The notes under the pieces were generated by a model. The model saw nothing but the letters and a program-made list of their open reading frames with translations, was not told the origin of the DNA and did not search any database. The translations under genes were made by a program, and so were the position numbers. From Butyrivibrio sp. AC2005 (GTDB lineage: Bacteria; Bacillota; Clostridia; Lachnospirales; Lachnospiraceae): a stretch of 64,000 nucleotides of DNA. The stretch spans positions 262,104-326,103 of the forward strand of contig NZ_KE384138.1 of assembly GCF_000424145.1 (NCBI RefSeq), read 5' to 3'. Numbering within the stretch: the first letter of the stretch is position 1; every line of letters starts with the position of its first letter. Shown in pieces: positions 7,623 to 16,000 of this stretch.

Positions 7623-9053
7623 TTAATTCTTATCATCATTGTCTAAATCAAGGAACTCGAATTCAAAGTCCTCATCGTCGATTAAGAAATTACGTGATTT
7701 ACGTGTTGCAGGCTGTGCCGGCTTGGGTTCAACAACTCTGCTCTCACTTCTGTCTCTGGAAGGAGCCGGTCTCTCAGGTCTCTCTACTCTTTCAGCCCTC
7801 TCAGCTCTTGAATCTGAAACAGGTCTTCTTGAAGGCTTATCATCAGAAAGAAGAGATGCAGCTGTTCCCATGGGTGCTCCCCTTCTTACTGCGGAAGAAG
7901 CAGCGGGCTTTTTGCTGTCTGCAACAACTCTGCCTGCTGACTTGGGCTCATCATCAACCTTATCTCTGTCAAAGAACTTTCTGGCCGGTTTCTGAGGCGG
8001 AAGCTCCTCATACTTGTTTTTCTTTGAATTGGACTCCTCTTCGTCATCCTCGTAGTACATATAATCACGAAGCTTGTAAACAAGAAGAAGTACTGCAAGT
8101 ACCAGAACCAAAATAACAATGCCCATTCCGATAAGTGCACCGCGAAGCTTTTTAACCTGACCCTCAAGGGCAGTAGCCTGCTGGCCTGTCTTAGCATAGT
8201 CGAGAAGATCGTTAAGCTTAACCTGTGTACTCTCAACATTATCGTAAAGGTACCATGTCTCTGTACCTGTTCCGTCATCCTTATACGCAAGTGAGAACTC
8301 GCCGTTGCCTACTACTGAAGTGTCAACTGCAGGCTGTTCTGTAGGCTGCTCACCCTCTGCAGGCTGCTCTCCTTCTACAGCTTCACCGCCCTCAGCTCCT
8401 TCTGCAGGTTGCTCACCCTCTGACGGAGCCATCTCTCCGTCTGTCTGGGGATCATCTGTCTGTGCAGGTGCAGGAGCGCCCATCTGAAGAAGATCTGCGC
8501 GAACAAAGCCTGTTCTGCCGCTGTCACCAAACTTTATCTGATACCACTGTTTACTATCTGTTCCTGTAGCTTCACCGGTTACGGTAACACCCTCACCACT
8601 TTTTACAGTACCAACTGTGCTGTATCCGGTTCCTGCTCCTGATCTTACATTTGCACTTGCAACCGTTACTGTTGCAGCCTGTTCTTCAACAGCAGTTACC
8701 TGTGTCTCAGGCTGTGCAGCATTACTTGTTCCGGCATCAGTACTCTTAGTCTCTCCTGACTTAGAAATCAGATCACTTCTTACATAGCCGTATTCCTGGC
8801 CGTTTACATAAATTCTGTACCATACATAGCCCTGTGCATCAGTTGTCTCATCTATGATATCAACCGTATCTCCTGAATCCAGGCTTGATACCTGCTGAGA
8901 AGATGTGCTTGCCTCTGATCTGACCTTTACATTTGAAGATGTTACGGTTCCTGTAGCAGCAAGAGCCATTATGGGCTGGCCAAAAACCAAAGCACCTGCA
9001 GTAATTACTGATGCAGCATATATGGCCTTGCGCCCGTATTTCTTGTTTATCAT
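7623..9053 (-). CDS. Membrane-anchored protein with two extracellular SH3b domains
   Basis: The 476-residue protein has a signal-like N-terminus (about 1-33), two bacterial SH3 domains (about 35-98 and 128-190, with VKVRSEAS and ANVRSGAGTGYSTVGTVKSGEGV), an acidic Pro/Glu linker with EGEQPAEG repeats (about 200-243), one transmembrane helix (about 300-325) and a long basic, disordered cytoplasmic tail rich in Arg/Pro/Ser ending in an acidic FEFEFLDLDNDD segment. SH3b domains commonly bind peptidoglycan. I infer a link between cell wall and cytoplasm, but no catalytic domain is visible. It is a single gene with its own terminator element downstream. Confidence 0.85.
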   Translation of the reverse strand: MINKKYGRKAIYAASVITAGALVFGQPIMALAATGTVTSSNVKVRSEASTSSQQVSSLDSGDTVDIIDETTDAQGYVWYRIYVNGQEYGYVRSDLISKSGETKSTDAGTSNAAQPETQVTAVEEQAATVTVASANVRSGAGTGYSTVGTVKSGEGVTVTGEATGTDSKQWYQIKFGDSGRTGFVRADLLQMGAPAPAQTDDPQTDGEMAPSEGEQPAEGAEGGEAVEGEQPAEGEQPTEQPAVDTSVVGNGEFSLAYKDDGTGTETWYLYDNVESTQVKLNDLLDYAKTGQQATALEGQVKKLRGALIGMGIVILVLVLAVLLLVYKLRDYMYYEDDEEESNSKKNKYEELPPQKPARKFFDRDKVDDEPKSAGRVVADSKKPAASSAVRRGAPMGTAASLLSDDKPSRRPVSDSRAERAERVERPERPAPSRDRSESRVVEPKPAQPATRKSRNFLIDDEDFEFEFLDLDNDDKN

Positions 9054-9227
9054 GTGTTCTACCTCCGGTATGTGCAGCGATGATATTTAAAAAGCATAAT
9101 ATAATGAATGAGTATCGCTATACACACATTATTAACAACATTTGGTGTCATTATAGCATATAACCACTATATTTACAGCTTAAATGTAATATTTTTGTAA
9201 AAATTCAAATGTCATAATCATGATAAG

Positions 9228-9255
9228 TAAAAACCGGCTCCCAAACGAGAACCGG
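9228..9255 (-). terminator. Terminator of the pur operon
   Basis: The minus strand reads CCGGTTCTC, 4-base loop, GGGAGCCGG, then TTTTT. The 9-bp stem includes two G-U pairs. It lies about 30 bp after the purD stop codon. Confidence 0.8.
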
Positions 9256-9281
9256 CCTTATTATGTATTTTTGTTTAAAGC

Positions 9282-10556
9282 TTACGCTTCATCAATCGCT
9301 TTTCCTATGTCATGGCGCATGTATTTATTCTCGAAGGAAACCCATTCTGTTGCTTCGTAAGCCTTCTTTCGAGCCTCGGCAAGCGTATCTCCCTTAGCGG
9401 TAATTCCAAGGACACGGCCTCCGTTTGTAACAACCTTGCCATTCTCGTCGAACTTCGTTCCGGCATGGAAGCAATAGTAACCATCCTTGCCCTTAAAGTT
9501 CTCAAGTCCTGTTATTTCCTTGCCCTTTTCATAGCTTACGGGATAGCCGTCGGATGCAAGAACCACGCAGACTGCTGCCTTATCTTCAAATTGAAGGTCA
9601 AGCTTATCCAGAGTTCCGTCTATTACTGCCTCGCAAACTTCAATCATGTCGGTCTGTAGTCTTGGAAGCACAACCTGTGCCTCAGGATCTCCAAATCTTG
9701 CATTGTACTCAAGAACCTTAGGGCCATCCTCTGTGAGCATCAGTCCGAAGAAAATTACTCCCTTGAACTCTCTGCCCTCTGATCTCATGGCATCAACTGT
9801 CTTCTGATAGATGTGCTCCTTACAGAACTTATCTACCTCTTCAGTATAGAAGGGGCTTGGTGAAAAGTTGCCCATTCCGCCTGTATTCAGACCTGTATCA
9901 CCGTCTCCTGCTCTCTTATGGTCCTGAGCAGAGCTCATAAGCTTAATTGTTTTTCCGTCAACGAATGAAAGAACCGATACCTCGCGCCCTGTCATGAATT
10001 CCTCGATAACCATGCGGTTTCCTGCATCCCCAAACTTCTTGGTCTCCATGATTTCGCGCACACCTGCTTCAGCATCTGCCTTTGTTTCGCAGATAAGAAC
10101 GCCCTTCCCGAGAGCAAGTCCGTCAGCCTTAAGCACGATGGGGAACTTTGCTGTCTCAAGATATTCAAGCGCTTCCTTGGGATCATCAAAGGTCTCATAG
10201 GCAGCTGTAGGTATGTTGTATTTTTTCATAAGGTCCTTGGAAAAGGCCTTACTTCCTTCAAGTATAGCTGCGTTTTTCCTAGGTCCGAATACCTTAAGTC
10301 CCTCGGCCTCAAATGCATCAACTATGCCGCCAACAAGTGGATCGTCCATTCCGACTATTGTGAGATCAATCTGCTTTTCCTTAGCAAATGCGACCAGTTT
10401 ATCAAATTCCATCGGGGAAATCGGAACACATTCAGCAAGCTCTGCGATTCCGGCATTACCGGGCGCACAGTATAATTTATCCAGGTGCTTGCTTCTGGAA
10501 ACTGCTTCTGCTATGGCGTGCTCACGGCCGCCGCCACCAACTATAAGTACGTTCAT
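9282..10556 (-). CDS. purD: Phosphoribosylamine-glycine ligase
   Basis: The GARS enzyme of purine synthesis joins glycine to phosphoribosylamine with ATP. The 424-residue protein has the family length, the N-terminal GGGGREHA motif, an ATP-grasp core (FPIVLKADGLALGKGV, MVIEEFMTGREVSVLSF, LNTGGMGNFSPSP, VLEYNARFGDPEAQVVLP) and a C-terminal GARS-C domain. ATG follows AGGAGGAT. It is the last gene of purE-purM-purN-purD; about 145 bp containing a palindromic element separate it from purN. Confidence 0.97.
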   Translation of the reverse strand: MNVLIVGGGGREHAIAEAVSRSKHLDKLYCAPGNAGIAELAECVPISPMEFDKLVAFAKEKQIDLTIVGMDDPLVGGIVDAFEAEGLKVFGPRKNAAILEGSKAFSKDLMKKYNIPTAAYETFDDPKEALEYLETAKFPIVLKADGLALGKGVLICETKADAEAGVREIMETKKFGDAGNRMVIEEFMTGREVSVLSFVDGKTIKLMSSAQDHKRAGDGDTGLNTGGMGNFSPSPFYTEEVDKFCKEHIYQKTVDAMRSEGREFKGVIFFGLMLTEDGPKVLEYNARFGDPEAQVVLPRLQTDMIEVCEAVIDGTLDKLDLQFEDKAAVCVVLASDGYPVSYEKGKEITGLENFKGKDGYYCFHAGTKFDENGKVVTNGGRVLGITAKGDTLAEARKKAYEATEWVSFENKYMRHDIGKAIDEA

Positions 10557-10577
10557 TTCATCCTCCTAATATAGTCC

Positions 10578-10657
10578 GGCGCCTCGATAATATATGCAAA
10601 TTTTTCTCTCGTTGCTTCCGCATAATCGTTCAAAATTTGCATATATAATCTCAGCGC
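10578..10657. repeat. Palindromic intercistronic element between purN and purD
   Basis: Left arm 10578-10604 and right arm 10632-10657 form a long imperfect inverted repeat: GGCGC/GCGCC at the outside and ATATGCAAATTTT/AAAATTTGCATAT inside, around a 27-base loop. No long T run follows on the minus strand, so it is not an ordinary terminator. It resembles a REP/MITE-like element or an mRNA-stabilising hairpin. Confidence 0.75.
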
Positions 10658-10701
10658 CTCACTCATCTATCAGCACTTTTCTTATTCATTTCACGATTTA
10701 T

Positions 10702-11346
10702 TCAGATAGTATCCGGGTCGTAGTCTTCTATCACAACCTTACCGTCAACCACCTTTACCTTATTATTTGCGATGAGATCGATGGCCTTGGGTAGTAGCTT
10801 CCATTCAGCCTGCTCCATGATGCGCTGCTGAAGCGATTTTGCAGTATCATCAGGACGAATCATCACGGGTTTCTGAAAAATAATCGGTCCTGTGTCAGTA
10901 CCCTCATCAACAAAATGAACTGTCGCTCCGGACACTCTCACACCGCGCTCAAGCACCTTTTCATGAACCTTAAGTCCGTAATAGCCTGTTCCGCAAAAGG
11001 ACGGTATAAGCGAAGGATGGATGTTTATTATCCTTCCCGAAAAAGCCTTTACAATCTTCTCCGGAATTACCACAAGGCAGCCGGCAAGAACAATAAGATC
11101 GGGATTCTCGGTCACTAAGAGGTTATAAAAAGCTTCATTAAAAGCATCGCGGTTTTCAAATTCCTTTGGAACAAGAACCTCTGTCTTTATCCCATGCTTC
11201 TTCGCTCTCTCAAGAGCATAGGCATTGCGGTTATTTGAAAAGACCATTCCTATTTTAGTATTGGTAATAGTGCCGTTTTCCACAGCATCTATTATGGCCT
11301 GAAGATTTGTTCCACCTCCGGAAACAAGGACTGCAATGTTTAGCAT
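10702..11346 (-). CDS. purN: Phosphoribosylglycinamide formyltransferase
   Basis: GAR transformylase uses 10-formyl-THF for the third step of purine synthesis. The 214 residues show the formyltransferase Rossmann core ([15 protein letters not shown]), the catalytic region [19 protein letters not shown] and the [17 protein letters not shown] motif, all typical. The ATG overlaps the end of purM by 7 bp, implying translational coupling. Confidence 0.97.
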   Translation of the reverse strand: MLNIAVLVSGGGTNLQAIIDAVENGTITNTKIGMVFSNNRNAYALERAKKHGIKTEVLVPKEFENRDAFNEAFYNLLVTENPDLIVLAGCLVVIPEKIVKAFSGRIINIHPSLIPSFCGTGYYGLKVHEKVLERGVRVSGATVHFVDEGTDTGPIIFQKPVMIRPDDTAKSLQQRIMEQAEWKLLPKAIDLIANNKVKVVDGKVVIEDYDPDTI

Positions 11347-12374
11347 ATCTCCACTCCCTTGTCACCTGCTTCTACGGAACCTACAATCCACGCCTTCTCA
11401 CCTGAAGCCTTGATTGCTTCAAGAGTCTTATCAGCATCTGCAGGATCCACAGCTATAACCATTCCAAGACCACAGTTAAAGGTATTGAACATCATCTTTT
11501 CATCAAGATTACCAGTCTTTTTCATGAGTGCGAAAATAGCGGGAGCTTCATAGCTGTCCTTCTTAATTACAGCCTTCACACCATCGGGAAGCATTCTCGG
11601 AATGTTTTCATAAAAACCGCCGCCTGTGATGTGACTGCAGCCCTTAACCTTGACGCCTGCATTTTTAATGCTTTTAAGCATCTTTACATAAATTCTTGTG
11701 GGCTCAAGAAGTGCCTCTCCAAGTGTGCATCCGAGTTCGTCATAGTACTTCTCAAGGCTCTCTTTTGTCATGTCGAATACTTTTCTTACAAGTGAAAAGC
11801 CGTTTGAATGAACACCGCTGGAGCCTACGCCGATAAGTGTATCGCCGGCCTTTATTGTGCTTCCGTCGATCATATCCTCTCTGTCGACGACACCTACTGC
11901 AAAGCCTGCCACATCATACTCATCCTCAGGCATAAGTCCGGGATGCTCAGCAGTCTCACCACCGATAAGAGCACACTCTGACTGCTTGCAACCCTCAGCA
12001 ACACCCTTAACAATTGCAGCAATTTTCTCAGGATAGTTCTTGCCGCAAGCTATGTAATCAAGGAAGAAAAGAGGCTCACCACCTGCGCAGATTACGTCGT
12101 TTACACACATTGCAACGGCGTCAATTCCGATGGTGTCATGCTTATCCAAAAGGAAAGCCAGTTTAATCTTTGTTCCTACTCCGTCAGTTCCGGACAAAAG
12201 CACCGGATCCTTCATATTCTTAATATTTGCAAGGGAAAAGGCTCCAGAAAACCCTCCAAGACCACCAAGGACCTCAGGTCTCATGGTCTCCTTTACATAT
12301 CCCTTGATCATCTCCACTGACTTGTAGCCCGCTTCGATATCGACACCTGCGTTTTTGTAGTTAAGCTCTGCCAT
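11340..12374 (-). CDS. purM: Phosphoribosylformylglycinamidine cyclo-ligase
   Basis: AIR synthetase closes the imidazole ring in purine synthesis. From ATG 12374 the protein has 344 residues, starting [16 protein letters not shown], with the AIRS signature ([50 protein letters not shown]). The frame stays open upstream to 12500, but that extension is translated from the GC-rich repeat at 12387-12484; a GGAGGAAAA site fixes the shorter start. It overlaps purN by 7 bp. Confidence 0.97.
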   Translation of the reverse strand: MAELNYKNAGVDIEAGYKSVEMIKGYVKETMRPEVLGGLGGFSGAFSLANIKNMKDPVLLSGTDGVGTKIKLAFLLDKHDTIGIDAVAMCVNDVICAGGEPLFFLDYIACGKNYPEKIAAIVKGVAEGCKQSECALIGGETAEHPGLMPEDEYDVAGFAVGVVDREDMIDGSTIKAGDTLIGVGSSGVHSNGFSLVRKVFDMTKESLEKYYDELGCTLGEALLEPTRIYVKMLKSIKNAGVKVKGCSHITGGGFYENIPRMLPDGVKAVIKKDSYEAPAIFALMKKTGNLDEKMMFNTFNCGLGMVIAVDPADADKTLEAIKASGEKAWIVGSVEAGDKGVEIC

Positions 12375-12386
12375 GTTTTCCTCCAT

Positions 12387-12484
12387 CCCCTCATCCGGCA
12401 CTTCGTGCCACCTGTCTTCGCTCCGCTTCGGTCCGCGCAAAACCGACGTCCCCCGGACGTCGTGCGCCCCCACGGGGAAGGCTT
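12387..12484. repeat. GC-rich dispersed repeat, copy 1 (long form)
   Basis: Starts CCCCTCATCCGGCACTTCG and ends CGGGGAAGGC, with nested small palindromes (GGCACTTCGTGCC, GACGTCCCCCGGACGTC). Its GC content is clearly above that of the neighbours. Copies with the same ends lie at 19570, 21671 and, as a fragment, 53214. It sits between purE and purM. Repeats with these ends are common in gut Firmicutes genomes as I recall; no name is certain. Confidence 0.8.
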
Positions 12485-12502
12485 CTAAGGGTTCTTGCAT
12501 TT

Positions 12503-13006
12503 TTATTTGTAATTTTGATAACCAACTTCCTGAAGATGCTCGTCCTTTTTGATAACGGCTTCCTTCAGGCCTTTGGAATAATCCTTAAGCTTGGATAAAA
12601 GCTGTGCATCACTTGTAGCAAGAATCTTTGCTGCAAGAAGTCCTGCGTTAGCTCCTCCGTTTATAGCAACAGTCGCAACAGGAATACCTGTAGGCATCTG
12701 TACAATACTGTAGAGCGAATCTCTACCGCCTAATGAAGTTGTATGCATGGGAATTCCGATAACAGGCATTGGGAAAATAGCGGCGCACATACCAGGAAGA
12801 TGTGCTGCCATTCCTGCTCCGGCAATGATAACTTTGAAACCTTTGTCCTCGGCGCTCTTCGCATAGTTAAAGAACTCCTCGGGTTCACGATGTGCTGAAA
12901 TAATGTTCATCTCGTAAGAAATACCGAGCTCGTCAAGTATTCCAGCTGCTTTGGCCATGACCGGCATATCCGAGTCAGAGCCCATAACAATTCCAACCTG
13001 TGCCAT
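12503..13006 (-). CDS. purE: 5-(carboxyamino)imidazole ribonucleotide mutase
   Basis: Class I PurE moves the carboxylate from N5-CAIR to give CAIR. The 167-residue protein carries [23 protein letters not shown] (active-site His) and [11 protein letters not shown], all characteristic. It is the first gene of the operon, with a GGAGGAAAAT site before the ATG. No purine or PRPP riboswitch motif was recognised upstream; only about 90 bp separate it from the bidirectional terminator at 13097-13135. Its promoter must share this space with the plus-strand promoter at 13021-13048, and I could not pick one with confidence. Confidence 0.96.
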   Translation of the reverse strand: MAQVGIVMGSDSDMPVMAKAAGILDELGISYEMNIISAHREPEEFFNYAKSAEDKGFKVIIAGAGMAAHLPGMCAAIFPMPVIGIPMHTTSLGGRDSLYSIVQMPTGIPVATVAINGGANAGLLAAKILATSDAQLLSKLKDYSKGLKEAVIKKDEHLQEVGYQNYK

Positions 13007-13020
13007 ATTTTCCTCCGAAC

Positions 13021-13048
13021 TTGATAAAACAGCAAAACTTGATATAAT
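13021..13048 (+). promoter_or_regulatory. Predicted promoter of a plus-strand small RNA
   Basis: TTGATA (13021-13026), 16-bp spacer, TATAAT (13043-13048), a near-consensus sigma-A promoter. No plus-strand gene follows it; transcription would reach the terminator at 13097-13135 after about 80 nt. Confidence 0.75.
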
Positions 13049-13054
13049 AGAAGT

Positions 13055-13135
13055 ATCAAAGGGTGATAGCAGAACCCTTGTTAGTAATTAACGATTAAAA
13101 ACCGCTCACTACTATCGCAGGCAGGAGCGGTTTTT
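13055..13135 (+). ncRNA. Candidate antitoxin RNA (about 80 nt), convergent with a small toxin-like gene
   Basis: Predicted from the strong promoter upstream and the terminator at its end. It contains a 5' hairpin (CAAAGGGT paired with ACCCTTG) and the terminator stem. The word CACTACTATC at 13107-13116, in the terminator loop region, is a near direct repeat of CACTACCACC at 13250-13259 in the toxin leader; because the two RNAs are made from opposite strands, this gives about 10 bp of pairing (two G-U). That is the arrangement known for the par/Fst family. The RNA itself is inferred. Confidence 0.5.
13097..13135. terminator. Bidirectional terminator shared by the toxin-like gene and the convergent RNA
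   Basis: CCGCTC (13102-13107) pairs with GAGCGG (13125-13130), flanked by five As and five Ts that extend the stem to 11 bp. It has T tracts on both strands. Confidence 0.85.
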
Positions 13136-13137
13136 GA

Positions 13138-13218
13138 TTACTTTCTGCTTATAGTATAGACAAGTCCTATAAGCTCTACCAGAAAAATACCCATCGTGAA
13201 TATCTCTGTCATACTCAT
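13138..13218 (-). CDS. Putative type I toxin-like hydrophobic peptide, 26 residues
   Basis: The frame begins MSMTEIFTMG, continues as one hydrophobic helix (IFLVELIGLVYTI) and ends in a charged SRK tail. This size and shape match small membrane toxins of type I systems (holin-like/TxpA/Fst-like). An AAAGGGG site lies 7 bp before ATG 13218, inside a leader with the stem CCCT...AGGG (13232-13245). A promoter (13267-13296) lies upstream and the shared terminator begins at the stop codon. The locus is only 280 bp, between the DegV-kinase gene and purE. Toxicity is inferred from form and context, not shown. Confidence 0.6.
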   Translation of the reverse strand: MSMTEIFTMGIFLVELIGLVYTISRK

Positions 13219-13266
13219 AGGCTGCCCCTTTCCCTAATACAAGGGAAACCACTACCACCAGAAAAG

Positions 13267-13296
13267 AATATATCATAGTTTCCATTAACAATCCAA
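13267..13296 (-). promoter_or_regulatory. Predicted promoter of the toxin-like peptide gene
   Basis: Minus strand TTGGAT (13291-13296), 18-bp spacer, TATATT (13267-13272). It gives a leader of about 45 nt. Confidence 0.45.
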
Positions 13297-13315
13297 TAAG
13301 CAATTTTAATAAAAT

Positions 13316-16000
13316 TTACCCATGCGCTTCACTATCCCCGAGCATATATAACAGTCCGAAAGCACCGCTGCCATGTATAGCAGCCATGGATGCAGATTCC
13401 TTCTGGACGATTATCTCATCAAAAACCATTATGTTAGCGATCCACCTCTTGATTTCCTCAAGTTCGGCAACCGACAGATCCGTATGCGTCAGGAACAGAA
13501 GCTTCCTGTCGATTGGTGCAAAGCGTGTAAGCTGATCATCCACATAATTTTTTCTGCACTTCTGGGCAGGCCCCACCATCATCCTTCCAAGAGTTCCTCT
13601 TCCATCCCTGAAAAGTATGGCCGGTTTCAGCATGAATACTCTGCTAAAGCCACCCACTCTTCTTTTAATTCTTCCCATACGTATCAGATAATCAATATTA
13701 TCAACAAGGAAGCTGGTATGTACGCGCTTTTTGATCACGTTGAGCTCCGCTATACATTCCTGAACATTTCTGCCCTCCTGACAAAGTCTTATTGCCTGAA
13801 GGACAAGTATGCCAATGCCGCTGGAGAGGCTCTCGGAGTCAATTACAGTGACCTTATCAAAGGAAGCTGCTGCCTCCCTTGCCACATGGTAAGCACCACC
13901 CGCTCTTCCCGACATACTGATATGAATGATGTTCTCAGCATCAGATAAATGCGCAGCAAAGAAATCCTCATACTCCTGAACTGACGGAATATCCGCCGCA
14001 AGATCTTCGGAACCGCCTTCGCTCATGTACTTTAATATTCCCTCTGTCTCTACCTCAACGCCATCCAGGAAAACTCCGGTCTTGGTTTTTATATAAAGCG
14101 GAATTGTAGGAATTCTGAGCTTTTCAAGCATCTCCTTTGGTATATCGCAGGCACTCTCCGTCGTAATGAGAATAGGCAGTCTCTCCTTATCCGACATAAG
14201 CTTGTCATCCTCGGGATTAATGTACATAGGAGTGATTCTTCTGACCTTGTCTGCAGGAAGAACACGAAGTAACGTGTTTTCAAGCATCTCTCCGGAAACA
14301 GGCTTAAGCAGATATCCATCAAAACCGGCTACCCTGTACTTCGCCTGGTCATCAGCTGATGAATATGCGGTAATAACTATGACAGGAGTCTCACGGCACA
14401 TACCACCCACCTGGGAACGGAGCTGTCTGAGCGTCTCTATACCATCCATTTCAGGCATCTCGTAGTCCATGAAAATGCAGTCATATTCCACATCAGCACA
14501 TCTGGACAGACATTCTGCACCGCTCTCTGCCTGATCGATGACCATCTTGGTATCCCTTAAGAGCTTGGCAGTCACAATTCTGTTCATAACATTGTCATCA
14601 ACAATGAGAACCCTGCATGACGGAGCTTCAAAGCTCTGTCTGTAGAACTGTGTTGCCTCACGTTTTTTAAGAGTTTCAAGCGCAAGCTCTCCAACAGGAT
14701 CAGGATTAACAACCTCCTGCGGAATAGTAACCGTAAAGGCAGAACCCTTTGTATAAATACTGTTTACCTGTATCTCGCCATTCATGGCATCAGTCAGCTG
14801 TTTTACAATCGCAAGTCCGAGACCGGTGCCGCTTATTCCTTTTGTCTCCTCAACATTTACTCTCTTGAACTCATCGAACAGGTATGGCATGCTGTCCCTC
14901 TTAATACCCATTCCGGTATCTTCTATGGAAAAAGACAGCGATATCTGGCTATTACTGAGAGGTTTCCACTTAACTGTAAGTTTTACACTACCCTCACTTG
15001 TATACTTGATAGCATTACCTATGAGATTCATAAGTATCTGCTCTATTCTTACATCGTCACCAAGAAGTCTCTTTGGAATTGTTTTATCAATATCAACATG
15101 AAAAGCCAGACCTTTTCGTGAGGCCTCTCCCCATATCAGATTAACCGTCTCCGACAAAAGCAGCGCCACATCATACTCCGCAGGAACGATTTCCATCTTC
15201 CCGGACTCAAGCTTACTCATATCAAGAACGTCATTCATAAGCGACAGAAGAATTTTGCTTGCACTTTTTATATTACTTGCATTCTCTGCAATCTCATCAG
15301 TAGTCGCATTCCTGAGGATCATCTCATTGAAGCCCAGTATGGTGTCAATGGGAGTTCTGATCTCATGACTTACGCTTGAAAAGAATCTGCTCTTCGCCTG
15401 TCCAAGCTCCTGAATCTCTTCCTTCTGCTGCTCAATCAGCTTATTCTCAGATTTGTATATCTGATTCTGAAAAAGAATCATGACCGTCATCAATGCGCTG
15501 ACAAGCAACACACTTGTAAGCGAGTCAAAATGCGCAGCCTCAACAGTATGCTGCGTTACAAAATTTGGAAAGGTATAGGAACAATAATATGAAACGGCTG
15601 TCATTATTCCGCCGATTACAAGAAGAACATATTTCCTTAGTCCCTCCACCGTCATTCCGATAAAGGTAAATCCAAATACAAACCAGATCGGTGATCCGCC
15701 ATAGATTCCGCCACCAAGAATAAAAGCCACAGGAAGAATGAAAAGCACAAGTATGGATGCTATTATCGTCGCTCCAAGCTGTACCTTTCTCTTTTTTATG
15801 GAGAACATTACAATGCCCGAAAAGATTACAAGAAAGACAGATATAATAAAGATATTTATAATATCATCACCAACCAGTATTCCTATAAAAATGAGCAAAA
15901 ACATGGTAAGAAGCCCTATTACAGGAATGACGGCAAACATCTTTTCCTGAAGGGTTTTGTTCCTATCGTATGCCACGTTGAACAAGCGCTTAAAAATCAT
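13316..16000 (-). CDS. Hybrid histidine kinase fused to a C-terminal DegV lipid-binding domain
   Basis: The 894-residue protein has five or six membrane helices (about 20-180), a HisKA domain with H212 in SHEIRTP, a HATPase_c domain (N box GNAIKYT about 328-334, G1 DTGMGI, G2 GTGLGLAIVK), a receiver domain (463-582; acidic pair DD468-469, phospho-acceptor D512 in MDYEMPEMDG, K566), and then a full DegV domain (about 608-892) starting LPILITTESACDIP and containing HISMSGRAGGAY, VIDSESLSSGIG and IDYLIRMGRIKRR. DegV/FakB proteins bind fatty acids and present them to FakA kinase. All kinase residues look intact. The start overlaps the upstream kinase stop (ATGA), so the two are coupled. Confidence 0.93.
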   Translation of the reverse strand: MIFKRLFNVAYDRNKTLQEKMFAVIPVIGLLTMFLLIFIGILVGDDIINIFIISVFLVIFSGIVMFSIKKRKVQLGATIIASILVLFILPVAFILGGGIYGGSPIWFVFGFTFIGMTVEGLRKYVLLVIGGIMTAVSYYCSYTFPNFVTQHTVEAAHFDSLTSVLLVSALMTVMILFQNQIYKSENKLIEQQKEEIQELGQAKSRFFSSVSHEIRTPIDTILGFNEMILRNATTDEIAENASNIKSASKILLSLMNDVLDMSKLESGKMEIVPAEYDVALLLSETVNLIWGEASRKGLAFHVDIDKTIPKRLLGDDVRIEQILMNLIGNAIKYTSEGSVKLTVKWKPLSNSQISLSFSIEDTGMGIKRDSMPYLFDEFKRVNVEETKGISGTGLGLAIVKQLTDAMNGEIQVNSIYTKGSAFTVTIPQEVVNPDPVGELALETLKKREATQFYRQSFEAPSCRVLIVDDNVMNRIVTAKLLRDTKMVIDQAESGAECLSRCADVEYDCIFMDYEMPEMDGIETLRQLRSQVGGMCRETPVIVITAYSSADDQAKYRVAGFDGYLLKPVSGEMLENTLLRVLPADKVRRITPMYINPEDDKLMSDKERLPILITTESACDIPKEMLEKLRIPTIPLYIKTKTGVFLDGVEVETEGILKYMSEGGSEDLAADIPSVQEYEDFFAAHLSDAENIIHISMSGRAGGAYHVAREAAASFDKVTVIDSESLSSGIGILVLQAIRLCQEGRNVQECIAELNVIKKRVHTSFLVDNIDYLIRMGRIKRRVGGFSRVFMLKPAILFRDGRGTLGRMMVGPAQKCRKNYVDDQLTRFAPIDRKLLFLTHTDLSVAELEEIKRWIANIMVFDEIIVQKESASMAAIHGSGAFGLLYMLGDSEAHG

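Noticed and set aside
12375-12500. N-terminal extension of PurM
   Set aside because: It is translated from the GC-rich repeat; the internal ATG has a good ribosome binding site and matches the family start.
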